A stretch of DNA of 64,000 nt from Streptomyces sp. YPW6 (GCF_018866325.1 NZ_CP076457.1:6297001-6361000), one strand, 5' to 3'; positions 44,524 to 53,257 are shown, numbered from the stretch's first letter. Program-made: numbers and translations. The notes: generated by a model not told the origin, from the letters alone.

Positions 44524-46029
44524 ATGGCAGCGCAGCGCGATGGAGTCGGGGCGAGAGGGCCAGAGACGTACTGGACGGCGAAGAGGATCTTCGAGCGCTG
44601 GCAGCGTTTCTACGAACTCAAGACCAGCGCCAAGGCGCTGACCCGGCTAGAATTCACCGAGCACATCGCCTACCTGCTATTCCTTAAGCTCGACCACGAA
44701 CACACCCAGCGGTCCGGGATGTTCGCAAGCCGGCCGATTGCCCCGGCGGAGAGCTGGCCGAACCTCGTTCTCGCTAGTGGGGAGGGTCTGCACGCCACGC
44801 TGACCCGGCTGATGGCCGAGCTCGGCAGGCCGAATCCGGAGGACCCGCGCCGGGCCATCGCCAGTGTTCTGTTCCAGGAGTCCCGCCCTTGGCCCGTGGA
44901 CCGGATGGCAGAACTCGGACGGTTGATCATCGAGGAGTTCGATCCGTATCGCTGGGCGGATGTGAAGCGGGATGAACTCGGCGCGGCCTTCTCCCTGCTG
45001 ATCGGCGACTGCCGCGACGACATCCGGGCCAAGCGGGAGACGGGCCAGTTCCTCACCCCTCCGTACCTACTGAAGGTCATAGTCGAGGCGCTTGCCCTCA
45101 CTCCTGAGGACCGCGTGATCGATGCGGCCGTCGGGGTGGGCACCAGTCTGATCGCCGCGCACCGCCAGATGGCGGCGCACGGGGACCGCGTCGACGCTTC
45201 CGCCATAGCCGGTGCCGACATCGACGTACAGATGTGCCGCCTGGCGACGATGAACGTGCTGCTGAACACCGGGCGCCAGTTCCACGACGTCCCCCCGGTC
45301 CTGCGCGCGGACTCGCTCAGGGTGAAGGACCGACTGGTGCGTCGGCACGAACGGGACGTGGTCGCGACGGTCGCCATCTGCAACCCGCCGTTCAAAAGCG
45401 TGGAGACGAACACGGAGCAGCGGGACGACTTCTGGGCGCAGAACGCCACACTTCCGGCCAACTTCCTCCAGCACCTGGCCATCACTTTGCCCCGAGGTGC
45501 CAGGGCGGCCGTCTTTGTCTCCGATGGTGTGCTCTTCCAGCGCGGTGCCGCGGCAACCATCCGCAGGGAGCTGCTGAAGAACTGCACCGTGCACACACTG
45601 CTGCGCCTGCCCACCGGCATGTTCCACGACACCAACTCGAAGTCGAACGTCCTCTTCTTCACCAAGTCGGTGAGGCCTCCGACCGGCGAGCCGAACACCG
45701 ACGAGCTCTGGGTGTACGACGCTCGCGACATTCACCACACGGACACCGAGAACCCTCTTTCCGAGGACGACTTCGCGGACTTCCTGGAGGCGTTCCGTCC
45801 TGGGAAGGAACGGTTCACCGGGCGTGCCGAATCGTCGCGCTTCAAGCGCTACGACCGCGACGCCGTACAGAAGATCCTGGACAGTCCCGGCGCCAGCCTC
45901 GACCTGCGGGCCAACCTCGCCGACGCACCGGACGACTCCGGCGATCCACGCGACATCGCGCGCTCGATCATCGACCACCTCGGCGACGCGCAGCGGAGCT
46001 TCGAAGCGGTCCTGGACTCTTTCGGCTGA
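44524..46029 (+). CDS. HsdM-like N6-methyltransferase with altered SAM motif
   Basis: The 501-residue protein parallels HsdM: an N-terminal helical domain (RIFERWQRFYELKTSAKALT, EHIAYLLFLKLDHEH), motif X-like TGQFLTPPYL at about 174, and catalytic NPPF at about 287. Motif I, normally DPACGTGGF, is DAAVGVGTS (about 200-208): the two glycines remain but the PxC and GF residues are gone. SAM binding or activity may be changed. No HsdS gene accompanies it; the AIPR gene follows after 50 bases. ATG 44524 is the best start; ATG 44419 is possible. Confidence 0.85.
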   Translation: MAAQRDGVGARGPETYWTAKRIFERWQRFYELKTSAKALTRLEFTEHIAYLLFLKLDHEHTQRSGMFASRPIAPAESWPNLVLASGEGLHATLTRLMAELGRPNPEDPRRAIASVLFQESRPWPVDRMAELGRLIIEEFDPYRWADVKRDELGAAFSLLIGDCRDDIRAKRETGQFLTPPYLLKVIVEALALTPEDRVIDAAVGVGTSLIAAHRQMAAHGDRVDASAIAGADIDVQMCRLATMNVLLNTGRQFHDVPPVLRADSLRVKDRLVRRHERDVVATVAICNPPFKSVETNTEQRDDFWAQNATLPANFLQHLAITLPRGARAAVFVSDGVLFQRGAAATIRRELLKNCTVHTLLRLPTGMFHDTNSKSNVLFFTKSVRPPTGEPNTDELWVYDARDIHHTDTENPLSEDDFADFLEAFRPGKERFTGRAESSRFKRYDRDAVQKILDSPGASLDLRANLADAPDDSGDPRDIARSIIDHLGDAQRSFEAVLDSFG

Positions 46030-46079
46030 GACCGCCACACCCGTCATCCACGCGCAGCCGGCCGGACAGGAAGACCACC

Positions 46080-48236
46080 ATGAACGCCACTCCCCAGCAA
46101 CCCGATGTTCCCACCCAGGTCCGCCAGACCGAGCGCGCCTTCGACGAAGAGTACGCCGACCTCATCGACATGAGCGACTTCGGCAACCGGCCGCCGGAGC
46201 AGACCGCGTCCGCCTTCCGCTCTCGTGCGCTGTCGGCGCACGCCGTGCGGATCATGACCGGATGGGCGGCTGAGCAGGCGGCCGACTGTGTCATTGACGG
46301 CGGCCAGGACCAGGGGATCGACGCCATTGCCATCGATGAGGCAGCGGCACACATCTACCTCGTACAGGCCAAGTGGAGTCCGAACGGGACGGCAAAGGCG
46401 AACGAGGTCGCGGTGCAGAAGCTCTTCGCGGGGCTGACCCTGATCGACTCGGGAGAGTCCGCCCAGTTCAACCCGCGCGGCCAGATACTTGCCAAGCGGG
46501 CGCACGAACTCATCGGTGAGAAGGCGACCCGGATCACGCAGGTGATCGTCCTCATGGGCACCGAGCCGCCCGCGCCGGGCGTTTTGCGGGCCATCAAGAA
46601 CGGTGAGAGCGAGTTCAACTCCCACGGCGACTACGTCGATCACACGTTCCTGCACGCCCCGGAGGTTCATGCTCTGGTACGTGAGGACCAACGAAGCGAA
46701 CCCGTCACCCTGGAAATGACGCTGCGCCCCTGGTTCAGTGTGACCTCGCCCTACCTCTCGTACGAGGGGATCGTGCAGGCGGAGGAGATCGCGACCTGGG
46801 CCGAGCACGGCAACGAGCTGTTCGCCCGCAACATCCGCAATCCGCTGGGTCTTACCCCCATCAACAAGGAACTGGTGGACACTCTTACCGAGGAACCGTC
46901 CCACTTCTGGTACTTCAACAACGGCATCACGGTTCTGTGTGACTCCGTGGACGCCGTACCCGTGTCCCAGAAGTTCCCTGAACGTCACCCGGTCCGCCTG
47001 ACGGCCCACGGTGCCAGTGTGGTGAATGGTGCCCAGACCGTGCGCTCGGTCATTGACGCGGCCCAGCAGGCTGAGGACGCCGAACTCGCCCAGGTCACCG
47101 TCCGTTTCATCGTCACCGGCGGCGACGCCGACTTCGCCAACCGGACCACCCAGGCCACCAACCGGCAGAACCACATCACTGAACGGGACCGCATCGCCCT
47201 CGACCCCGTCCAGGCGGAGCTCATGGCCGAGTTCCGGGCAGAACTCGGCCTCGTCTACAGCGTGCGCCGTAGCGAACTCGAACCGCAGGACAACGAGGGC
47301 TGCTCCGTCGTGGAGGCCACGTGTGCGCTGGCCTGCGCCCACACCGGCAGCCGGTTCGCGGCGCGGCTTGTGGCGGCCGGTTCCACCGATGTGCTGTGGG
47401 AGCGGGGCGGCAGCGGTATCTACGACCCCCTCTTCCGCTCCGTGCCCGGCGTGTACGAGATCTGGAACGCGGTGAAGGTCCTGCGGGCGGTGCGAACGGC
47501 TCTCCGCACGGAGCGCGAGCAGTACGCCGGGCGTGCGGCAGCAGTGGTCGACGACGGTGCTTTCCTCATCACCCACCTGGTGTTCCGGCGGCTGCTCGCT
47601 CAGGACGCCGGTATGGGGGAGCCGGACCAGTCTCTGACCTGGGCCGCTGAGGCGGTGGCGCAGGTCTCTGATCTCGTTAAGCGCGTGGTACCCGTACTCG
47701 TACAGGTTCTGGACGACGAGGTAGGAGCCCGGACGAGTATCCAGCGCGTGTGCGCCGACCCTGGGCAGGCCGCTGAGCTCGGCACCGCGGTTCTGGCAGC
47801 TCTTGAAGGGGGCGGGATCGGAGAAGCTGCTGCGAAGTACCGGCGGCAGGAAAGCAAGCCGCGCAAGCGACGTAGGCCCAACGCCGTGCACGTAATCGTC
47901 GACAGTGGCGCTCTGGACGAAGGCGCCCCCCTTCACCTGGCCCTGTACCTTCAGCCGGAGAAGGAAGCGCTGGCCGAATGGCTGGCTGCCAATCCGCGTC
48001 GGGCGTTGGGGAAGTGGACCCGGACCAATCGGACGCGCCCGATCGTCTGGGCCGCCGACGGGCTTTCGTACTCGCCCAGTGGACTCATCGCACGTATGTG
48101 GGAGCTGGCGGGCTGGGAAGGGCGCCCAGTCTCGAACCAGGGCACTGCCCGTTGGGCGACCCAGGAGGGGGAAACGCTCGCTGTCCTCGCCCGGCGGCTC
48201 CTTGACAGCATGGAGGAGGAGAAGGGCGGAGAGTGA
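46080..48236 (+). CDS. AIPR-family protein with N-terminal Mrr-like nuclease motif
   Basis: The 718-residue protein has, at residues 60-100, GGQDQGIDAIAI...YLVQAKW. This matches the D-x(n)-QxK active site of Mrr-type PD-(D/E)xK nucleases (D81, Q96, K98). From about 230 to 560 it matches AIPR (abortive infection phage resistance): FWYFNNGITVLCDS at about 276 and VVNGAQTVRSV at about 313. The last 120 residues are unassigned, with a basic RKRRRP patch. AIPR proteins are known from phage-defence contexts; paired here with a methylase, a modification-sensing effector is plausible. AGGA precedes the ATG at about 8 bases. Confidence 0.85.
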   Translation: MNATPQQPDVPTQVRQTERAFDEEYADLIDMSDFGNRPPEQTASAFRSRALSAHAVRIMTGWAAEQAADCVIDGGQDQGIDAIAIDEAAAHIYLVQAKWSPNGTAKANEVAVQKLFAGLTLIDSGESAQFNPRGQILAKRAHELIGEKATRITQVIVLMGTEPPAPGVLRAIKNGESEFNSHGDYVDHTFLHAPEVHALVREDQRSEPVTLEMTLRPWFSVTSPYLSYEGIVQAEEIATWAEHGNELFARNIRNPLGLTPINKELVDTLTEEPSHFWYFNNGITVLCDSVDAVPVSQKFPERHPVRLTAHGASVVNGAQTVRSVIDAAQQAEDAELAQVTVRFIVTGGDADFANRTTQATNRQNHITERDRIALDPVQAELMAEFRAELGLVYSVRRSELEPQDNEGCSVVEATCALACAHTGSRFAARLVAAGSTDVLWERGGSGIYDPLFRSVPGVYEIWNAVKVLRAVRTALRTEREQYAGRAAAVVDDGAFLITHLVFRRLLAQDAGMGEPDQSLTWAAEAVAQVSDLVKRVVPVLVQVLDDEVGARTSIQRVCADPGQAAELGTAVLAALEGGGIGEAAAKYRRQESKPRKRRRPNAVHVIVDSGALDEGAPLHLALYLQPEKEALAEWLAANPRRALGKWTRTNRTRPIVWAADGLSYSPSGLIARMWELAGWEGRPVSNQGTARWATQEGETLAVLARRLLDSMEEEKGGE

Positions 48237-48253
48237 GGGTGCGGGCGCACCCT
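48236..48253 (+). terminator. Short hairpin at the AIPR stop codon
   Basis: Seven-bp stem AGGGTGC/GCACCCT with a GGGC loop, starting at the last base of the stop codon. It marks the right end of the defence island. Confidence 0.5.
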
Positions 48254-48530
48254 GTGGCGCAGCTTGTCAGCTGGGCGCGTGTGGCGACAAGCGTGGACCT
48301 TGCGGACACGCCGGGACGGATTGCGCGTATAGCTCAACGTAGTCACAGGGCGCGTTGGACGCGTCCTCCCGAGTGAGGCCAGGGCGTCTTCCTTCTGTAG
48401 GGATCCAACAGTCGCGGCCCGGTGGCGCTGTCAGAGGCCGATTCTCTGGAAGAGGGGCGGTACCGATAGGTTTTCGACGTACCCGACCGCCCGGGAACAC
48501 GCACCAGACCGCCAAGGAAAGGGTGATCCG

Positions 48531-49250
48531 TTGAGCCGCTCGGTTCTCGTCACCGGAGGAAACCGGGGCATCGGCCTCGCCATCGCCCGCGCCTTCGCCG
48601 ACAACGGCGACCAGGTCGCGATCACCTACCGCTCCGGCGAGCCCCCTCAGGACCTCACCGAAGCCGGTGTCCTCGCGGTCCGCTGCGACATCACCGACGC
48701 CGAACAGGTGGAGCAGGCCTACAAGGAGATCGAGGACAAGCACGGGCCCGTGGAGGTGCTGGTCGCCAACGCGGGCATCACCAAGGACCAGTTGCTGATG
48801 CGGATGTCGGAGGAGGACTTCACCTCCGTCCTCGACACCAACCTCACCGGCACCTTCCGGGTCGTCAAGCGCGCCAACCGTGGCATGCTGCGCGCCAAGA
48901 AGGGTCGGGTCGTCCTCATCTCCTCCGTCGTCGGCCTCCTCGGCTCGGCCGGTCAGGCCAACTACGCCGCCTCCAAGGCCGGGCTGGTCGGCTTCGCCCG
49001 GTCGCTGGCCCGTGAACTCGGTTCGCGGAACATCACCTTCAACGTCGTCGCCCCCGGTTTTGTCGACACCGACATGACCCAGGTGCTCACCGAGGAGCAG
49101 CGCAAGGGCATCGTGGCCCAGGTGCCGCTCGGCCGCTACGCGCGGCCCGACGAGATCGCCGCCGCCGTGCGCTTCCTCGCCTCCGACGACGCGTCGTACA
49201 TCACTGGAGCCGTCATTCCCGTTGACGGCGGATTGGGCATGGGTCACTGA
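48531..49250 (+). CDS. fabG: 3-oxoacyl-[ACP] reductase
   Basis: The 239-residue SDR reduces 3-oxoacyl-ACP with NADPH in fatty-acid elongation. It has GGNRGIGLAIA, NAGITKD, the catalytic NYAASKAGLVGFA (YxxxK) and APGFVDTDMT. The TTG start with AAGGAAAGGG upstream is unusual but well supported, because no ATG or GTG fits. It is followed after 5 bases by the enoyl reductase, mirroring fabG-inhA of actinobacteria. Confidence 0.93.
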   Translation: MSRSVLVTGGNRGIGLAIARAFADNGDQVAITYRSGEPPQDLTEAGVLAVRCDITDAEQVEQAYKEIEDKHGPVEVLVANAGITKDQLLMRMSEEDFTSVLDTNLTGTFRVVKRANRGMLRAKKGRVVLISSVVGLLGSAGQANYAASKAGLVGFARSLARELGSRNITFNVVAPGFVDTDMTQVLTEEQRKGIVAQVPLGRYARPDEIAAAVRFLASDDASYITGAVIPVDGGLGMGH

Positions 49251-49255
49251 TCACC

Positions 49256-50023
49256 ATGAGCGGAATTCTCGACGGCAAGCGCATCCTCATCACCGGGGTG
49301 CTGATGGAGTCGTCCATCGCGTTCCACGCCGCGAAGGTGGCCCAGGAGCAGGGTGCCGAGGTCATCCTGACGGCCTTCCCGCGCCCCACCCTGACCGAGC
49401 GCATCGCCAAGAAGCTGCCGAAGCCGGCCAAGGTCATCGAGCTGGACGTGACGAACCAGGAGCACCTGGACCGGCTGGCGGGCCTGGTCCGCGAGGAGCT
49501 CGGCTCGCTCGACGGCGTCGTCCACTCCATCGGCTTCGCGCCGCAGGACGCGCTCGGCGGCAACTTCCTCAACACCCCGTTCGAGTCCGTCGCCACCGCG
49601 ATGCACGTCTCGGCGTTCTCGCTGAAGTCGCTGGCGATGGCCTGCAAGCCGCTGATGAGCGAGGGCGGCTCGATCGTCGGCCTCACCTTCGACGCCCAGT
49701 ACGCCTGGCCGCAGTACGACTGGATGGGCCCGGCCAAGGCCGCGCTGGAGGCCACCTCCCGCTACCTCGCCCGTGACCTGGGCAAGGACGGGCTGCGCTG
49801 CAACCTGATCTCCGCCGGACCGATCCGCTCCATGGCCGCCAAGTCCATCCCGGGCTTCGAGGAACTGGCCGACGTCTGGAACACCCGCGCCCCGCTGGCC
49901 TGGGACATGAACGACCCGGAGCCGGCCGGCCGCAGCATCGTCGCCCTGCTCTCCGACTTCTTCCCGCGCACCACGGGCGAGATCATCCACGTCGACAGCG
50001 GCGTGCACATGATGGGCGCCTGA
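49256..50023 (+). CDS. fabI: Enoyl-[ACP] reductase (InhA/FabI type)
   Basis: The 255-residue enzyme completes each fatty-acid elongation round by NADH-dependent reduction of enoyl-ACP. It has GVLMESSIAFHAAKVAQEQG at the cofactor site, DGVVHSIGFAP, the catalytic YDWMGPAKAAL (Tyr-x6-Lys) and AGPIRSMAAKSIPGF. It resembles mycobacterial InhA more than E. coli FabI. Only 5 bases separate it from fabG, and a 22-bp-stem terminator follows. Confidence 0.95.
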   Translation: MSGILDGKRILITGVLMESSIAFHAAKVAQEQGAEVILTAFPRPTLTERIAKKLPKPAKVIELDVTNQEHLDRLAGLVREELGSLDGVVHSIGFAPQDALGGNFLNTPFESVATAMHVSAFSLKSLAMACKPLMSEGGSIVGLTFDAQYAWPQYDWMGPAKAALEATSRYLARDLGKDGLRCNLISAGPIRSMAAKSIPGFEELADVWNTRAPLAWDMNDPEPAGRSIVALLSDFFPRTTGEIIHVDSGVHMMGA

Positions 50024-50042
50024 CCGGGCACATTCCGAGCCT

Positions 50043-50103
50043 GACGGCCCCCGGCCGCGTCACCCCTCCCGTCCCGGAGGCGGTGACGCGGCCGGGGGCC
50101 GTC
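50043..50103. terminator. Terminator of the fabG-fabI operon
   Basis: Perfect 22-bp stem starting GACGGCCCCCGGCCGCGTCA, loop 17 bases, 20 bases after the fabI stop. Confidence 0.88.
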
Positions 50104-50197
50104 GCCGTGCGTGGCCGCTCCGGTCGAAAAGTCCGCCGATCCACCGCAGAATATGGAGGAACCGGACTTCTGGTCAGGCTGCGGGAGGGAGACCGCT

Positions 50198-50569
50198 GTG
50201 CGCCCCACGCGTCGCCGCACCCGTCTCCTGCTGGCCGCCACGCTGGCCGCCTCGGCCCTCGCCGTACCCCTGGGGGTGCACGCCGCCAGGGGGGCCGACT
50301 CCGGTACGCCGGGGGCGCCCCCGGAGCCCGAGCCCGCCGGATCGGAGTGCCGTACGTCCGTCGAGGGGTCGCGGGTCGTCGCGTACTGCCACAACCCGTA
50401 TCCCTCCACCGACCTGGTCCAGCTGCACACCGAGTGCGAGCGCTGGTGGGACGTGGACGCGGACGGCGCGGCGGTCGCGGTGGAGCCCGGCCGCACCGTA
50501 CGGCTGGAGGACCGCTGCTGGAAGGAGATCGCGACCGCCTGGGTCAGTCACCGCCCGGCCCCGGCCTGA
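50198..50569 (+). CDS. Small secreted protein with four cysteines, unknown function
   Basis: The 123-residue protein starts VRPTRRRTRLLLAATLAASA, a basic signal peptide with an Ala-x-Ala-like site near residue 30. A Pro/Glu linker and a short domain follow, with Cys in SECRTS, AYCHNP, HTECER and DRCWKE, probably two disulfides. No family is recognised. GTG 50198 has GGGAGGGAG upstream and gives the best signal peptide; GTG 50111 and ATG 50153 are earlier in frame. It is convergent with the GntR gene, 6 bases apart. Confidence 0.7.
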   Translation: MRPTRRRTRLLLAATLAASALAVPLGVHAARGADSGTPGAPPEPEPAGSECRTSVEGSRVVAYCHNPYPSTDLVQLHTECERWWDVDADGAAVAVEPGRTVRLEDRCWKEIATAWVSHRPAPA

Positions 50570-50575
50570 ACGGCC

Positions 50576-51250
50576 CTACACCCGGTCCGTCAGGCAGTGC
50601 AGCGCGTGGCTCGCCGCCTCGGCCGCCGCCGTCTCCGTGTCCCCGGCCCGGATCGCCTCGACCAGCCGGCCGTGGTCCATGTGGTTCTCCGGCCGCAGCT
50701 CGGGACCCACGTCGCCGCGCAGGTAGTCGCGCAGCAGGTCTCCGAGGTCGGCGTAGAGCCCGGTCAGGACGTCGTTGTGCGATGCGGCCACCACCGCCAG
50801 GTGCAGCGTCGCGTCCGCCGCCACGAACGCCTCCGCGTCACCCGACTCCCAGGCCTCCTCCCGGCGTGCCATCAACGCGTCCAGCTGCCGCAGATCCCGG
50901 TCCGTGCGCCGGGTGGCCGCCAGCCGGGCCGCCGACGACTCCAGCGTCGAGCGCAGCTCCGCGACATGGCGGGGGTCCGCCGCCGCGAACCTGCGGTGCA
51001 TCACCCCGGCCAGCTCGCTCGTGGCGATCACGTACGTGCCCGAGCCCTGCCGGATGTCCAGCAGCCCGTTGTGCGCCAGGGCCCGCACGGCCTCGCGCAC
51101 GGTGTTGCGGGCCACGCCCAGCTGCTCGACCAGCTCGGGCTCGGTCGGAATCCGTGAGCCGACCGGCCACTCGCCCGAGGTGATCTGGTTCCGCAACTGG
51201 GCGATCACCTGGTCGGAGAGTGCCGAACGCCGGGGAGACGTCAGCGCCAT
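50576..51250 (-). CDS. FadR-subfamily GntR transcriptional regulator
   Basis: The 224-residue regulator has a GntR winged helix (LSDQVIAQLRNQITSGEWPV, VARNTVREAVRALAHNGLLD) and a C-terminal FCD helical domain with the metal/ligand residues spaced as usual (DATLHLAVVAASHN). It is divergent from the MFS exporter gene, and a dyad lies between the promoter elements of that gene, so it probably represses the exporter and responds to its substrate. Confidence 0.9.
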   Translation of the reverse strand: MALTSPRRSALSDQVIAQLRNQITSGEWPVGSRIPTEPELVEQLGVARNTVREAVRALAHNGLLDIRQGSGTYVIATSELAGVMHRRFAAADPRHVAELRSTLESSAARLAATRRTDRDLRQLDALMARREEAWESGDAEAFVAADATLHLAVVAASHNDVLTGLYADLGDLLRDYLRGDVGPELRPENHMDHGRLVEAIRAGDTETAAAEAASHALHCLTDRV

Positions 51251-51349
51251 GGTGCTCCTTGCTCGTGAGCTTGAGGTCCGGGCCCGATTCTCTCCCGTAT
51301 CCGCTCGACGGTCGCGGGGGATCCCGGGCTATGGCCGGATTGGACAATC

Positions 51350-51364
51350 AATCATCCCATGATT
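51350..51364. promoter_or_regulatory. Operator AATCAT-CCC-ATGATT
   Basis: A perfect 15-base dyad with 6-base arms lies between the TTGGAC (51340-51345) and TATGAT (51366-51371) promoter elements of the MFS gene. It is AT-rich in a 72%-GC-type background. The adjacent GntR regulator is the obvious candidate to bind it. Confidence 0.65.
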
Positions 51365-51365
51365 C

Positions 51366-51371
51366 TATGAT
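51366..51371 (+). promoter_or_regulatory. -10 box TATGAT for the leaderless MFS gene
   Basis: TATGAT is followed by six bases and the ATG, with no ribosome site. The spacer to TTGGAC is 20 bases, longer than ideal. Confidence 0.55.
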
Positions 51372-51377
51372 GGCTCC

Positions 51378-52676
51378 ATGCCGGACGACGAGACGCAGAC
51401 CCCGACCCTGAACCGCGAGGCCACCGCGCGCACGCCCCACGACCCCCGGACCCGGCCGCTCCCCGGAACCGCCGCCGGGCCCTCGCCGTGGCTGCTGCGC
51501 CTCATCGCCGTGGGACTGGTCCTGGCCGCGCTCAACCTCCGCCCCGCCATCACCAGCCTCGGCGCCCTCCTCGAAGAGGTCCGCGAAGGGCTGCACATGA
51601 GCGGCAGCGTGGCCGGTGTCCTCACCTCCGTACCACCGCTCTGCTTCGCCGTCTTCGGCGTCATGGCACCGCGCCTCGCCCGCCGCTTCGGCGCGGGCGC
51701 CGTCGTCTGCGCGGGCATGGCCGCCATCGCGGCCGGCCTGGTGGTCCGCCCGTACATCGGCTCCACCGCCGGATTCCTGGCCGCCAGCGCGCTGGCCCTG
51801 ATGGGCATCGCCGTCAGCAACATCCTGATGCCGGTGATCGTCAAGCGCTGGTTCCCCGACCGCGTCGGCACCATGACCGGCCTCTACTCCATGGCCCTGG
51901 CTCTGGGCACGGCCCTGGCCGCCGCTGTCACCGTCCCGGTCACCGGGGCGCTGGGCGGCAACTGGCAGACCGGTCTGGTCGTCTGGGCCGTGCTCGCCGC
52001 CGTCGCCGTGCTGCCCTGGGTCGTCCTCGTACGCGACCGCACCCCGGCCCCGGACCGGCCGGCGCCGGCCGCCGCGAACACCACCGATGCGCCGCCCCTG
52101 AAGATCGCCCGCTCCCGGACCGCCTGGAGCCTCGCCTGCTTCTTCGGCCTCCAGGCCACCGCCGCCTACATCACCATGGGCTGGATGCCGCAGATCTTCC
52201 GCGACGCCGGGGTCTCCGCCGGCACGGCCGGACTCCTCCTCGCGGTCACCATGGCGATGGGCGTCCCGCTGGCCTTCGTCATCCCCCGGGTCGCCTCCCG
52301 GCTCAGGAACCAGGGCCCCATCGTCGTCGTCCTCGGCCTGTGCGGCCTCATCGGCTACAGCGGCCTCTACCTCGCCCCCGCCGCCGGAGCCTGGGCCTGG
52401 GCCCTGCTCCTCGGGGTCGCCAACTGCGCCTTCCCGCTCGCCCTCACCATGATCGGCATGCGGGCCCGGTCCGGCGCGGGCGTGGTCCGCCTCTCCGCCT
52501 TCGCCCAGTCCACCGGCTACCTGCTGTCCATCCCCGGCCCGCTGCTCGTCGGCGTCCTCTACCAGCACAGCGGCGGCTGGGGCCTGCCGATCGCCCTGAT
52601 GGCGGGCCTCATGATTCCCCAGATGGCGGCCGGGATCCTCGCCGGCCGGGACCGGACGATCGAGGACGAGTGCTGA
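51378..52676 (+). CDS. MFS transporter, CynX/NimT family
   Basis: The 432-residue protein has 12 predicted membrane helices in two six-helix bundles, after a polar N-terminus of about 35 residues. Typical features are LNLRPAITSLGALLEEVREG, the MFS loop motif MAPRLARRFGAG and VKRWFPDRVGTMTGL. Family members move cyanate, nitroimidazoles or related small compounds; the substrate here is unknown. It is divergent from the GntR gene and predicted leaderless. The SGM_5486 microprotein follows 17 bases after the stop. Confidence 0.9.
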   Translation: MPDDETQTPTLNREATARTPHDPRTRPLPGTAAGPSPWLLRLIAVGLVLAALNLRPAITSLGALLEEVREGLHMSGSVAGVLTSVPPLCFAVFGVMAPRLARRFGAGAVVCAGMAAIAAGLVVRPYIGSTAGFLAASALALMGIAVSNILMPVIVKRWFPDRVGTMTGLYSMALALGTALAAAVTVPVTGALGGNWQTGLVVWAVLAAVAVLPWVVLVRDRTPAPDRPAPAAANTTDAPPLKIARSRTAWSLACFFGLQATAAYITMGWMPQIFRDAGVSAGTAGLLLAVTMAMGVPLAFVIPRVASRLRNQGPIVVVLGLCGLIGYSGLYLAPAAGAWAWALLLGVANCAFPLALTMIGMRARSGAGVVRLSAFAQSTGYLLSIPGPLLVGVLYQHSGGWGLPIALMAGLMIPQMAAGILAGRDRTIEDEC

Positions 52677-52693
52677 GATGCGACACTGACCTC

Positions 52694-52810
52694 ATGCCCG
52701 TGCTCGATCCGAATCCCCAGAACGGCCAGAAGAAGCTTCTCCTCGTGTTCGGGGCGATGCTCCTCGTCACCGTCGTCATCGGTGTGATCGCCACGATCGC
52801 CTCGCCCTGA
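52694..52810 (+). CDS. SGM_5486-family transporter-associated microprotein
   Basis: This 38-residue protein reads MPVLDPNPQNGQKKLLLVFG followed by one membrane helix (MLLVTVVIGVIATIASP). It matches my memory of the SGM_5486 family of Streptomyces microproteins found right after CynX/NimT transporters. It may stabilise or tune the transporter, as other single-helix subunits do. It is too short for usual gene finders. The upstream gap is 17 bases, with the ribosome site unclear. Confidence 0.8.
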   Translation: MPVLDPNPQNGQKKLLLVFGAMLLVTVVIGVIATIASP

Positions 52811-52837
52811 CGCCGCCGAATCCCCCAGGGGGTGGGG

Positions 52838-52864
52838 CTGGCCCCCCTCCCCCTAGGGGGCCAG
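52838..52864. terminator. Hairpin after the MFS operon
   Basis: CTGGCCCCC pairs with GGGGGCCAG across a C-rich loop. A second short palindrome (CCCCCAGGGGG) lies just before it at about 52822. Confidence 0.55.
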
Positions 52865-52958
52865 GGTCAGGGTGAAGTGGGTGGGTCACCGGATGGGACC
52901 GGCCGTCCCCGTTCCGTAGGTTCTTGCGTGACGAACCGATGACTTCACGGAGGCGGAC

Positions 52959-53165
52959 ATGCCGGCACCGACGCACCCCAGGTCCCACCGACCGGCCGCC
53001 GACAGTGTCGAGATACGGCTGCCGTGGTGGGCCGTCGCCCTGCCCGCCGTCGCGTTCGCCGCACTGCTGCTGATGATCCTCAGCCCCGGACGGGCCCAGG
53101 CCGCCACCACCGGCCCCGCACTCGGACAGCTGATCGATCTGACCCTGCGGCTGCTGTTCCGCTGA
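52959..53165 (+). CDS. Small membrane protein of unknown function
   Basis: The 68 residues hold one clear membrane helix (WWAVALPAVAFAALLLMIL) flanked by a basic N-terminus and a short amphipathic tail ending LLFR. The ATG follows GGAGG by 7 bases. It is conserved in Streptomyces as far as I recall, without a known role. It stands alone, 92 bases before the sixA-like gene. Confidence 0.75.
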   Translation: MPAPTHPRSHRPAADSVEIRLPWWAVALPAVAFAALLLMILSPGRAQAATTGPALGQLIDLTLRLLFR

Positions 53166-53257
53166 GCCGAAGCCGCCCCGGACCAGCGCGTGCACGGTCC
53201 GGACGGGCCCGTCAACACCCTGCGCCGGAGGGCACGTTTCATGCGAAGCTGAGATGT

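Noticed and set aside
43288..47936. Several long minus-strand ORFs opposite hsdM, the second methylase and the AIPR gene
   Set aside because: They mirror the codon bias of the real plus-strand genes and show no domain character.
37126..48530. Integrative element with attachment sites
   Set aside because: No integrase, transposase, tRNA target or matching direct repeats were seen at the island borders.
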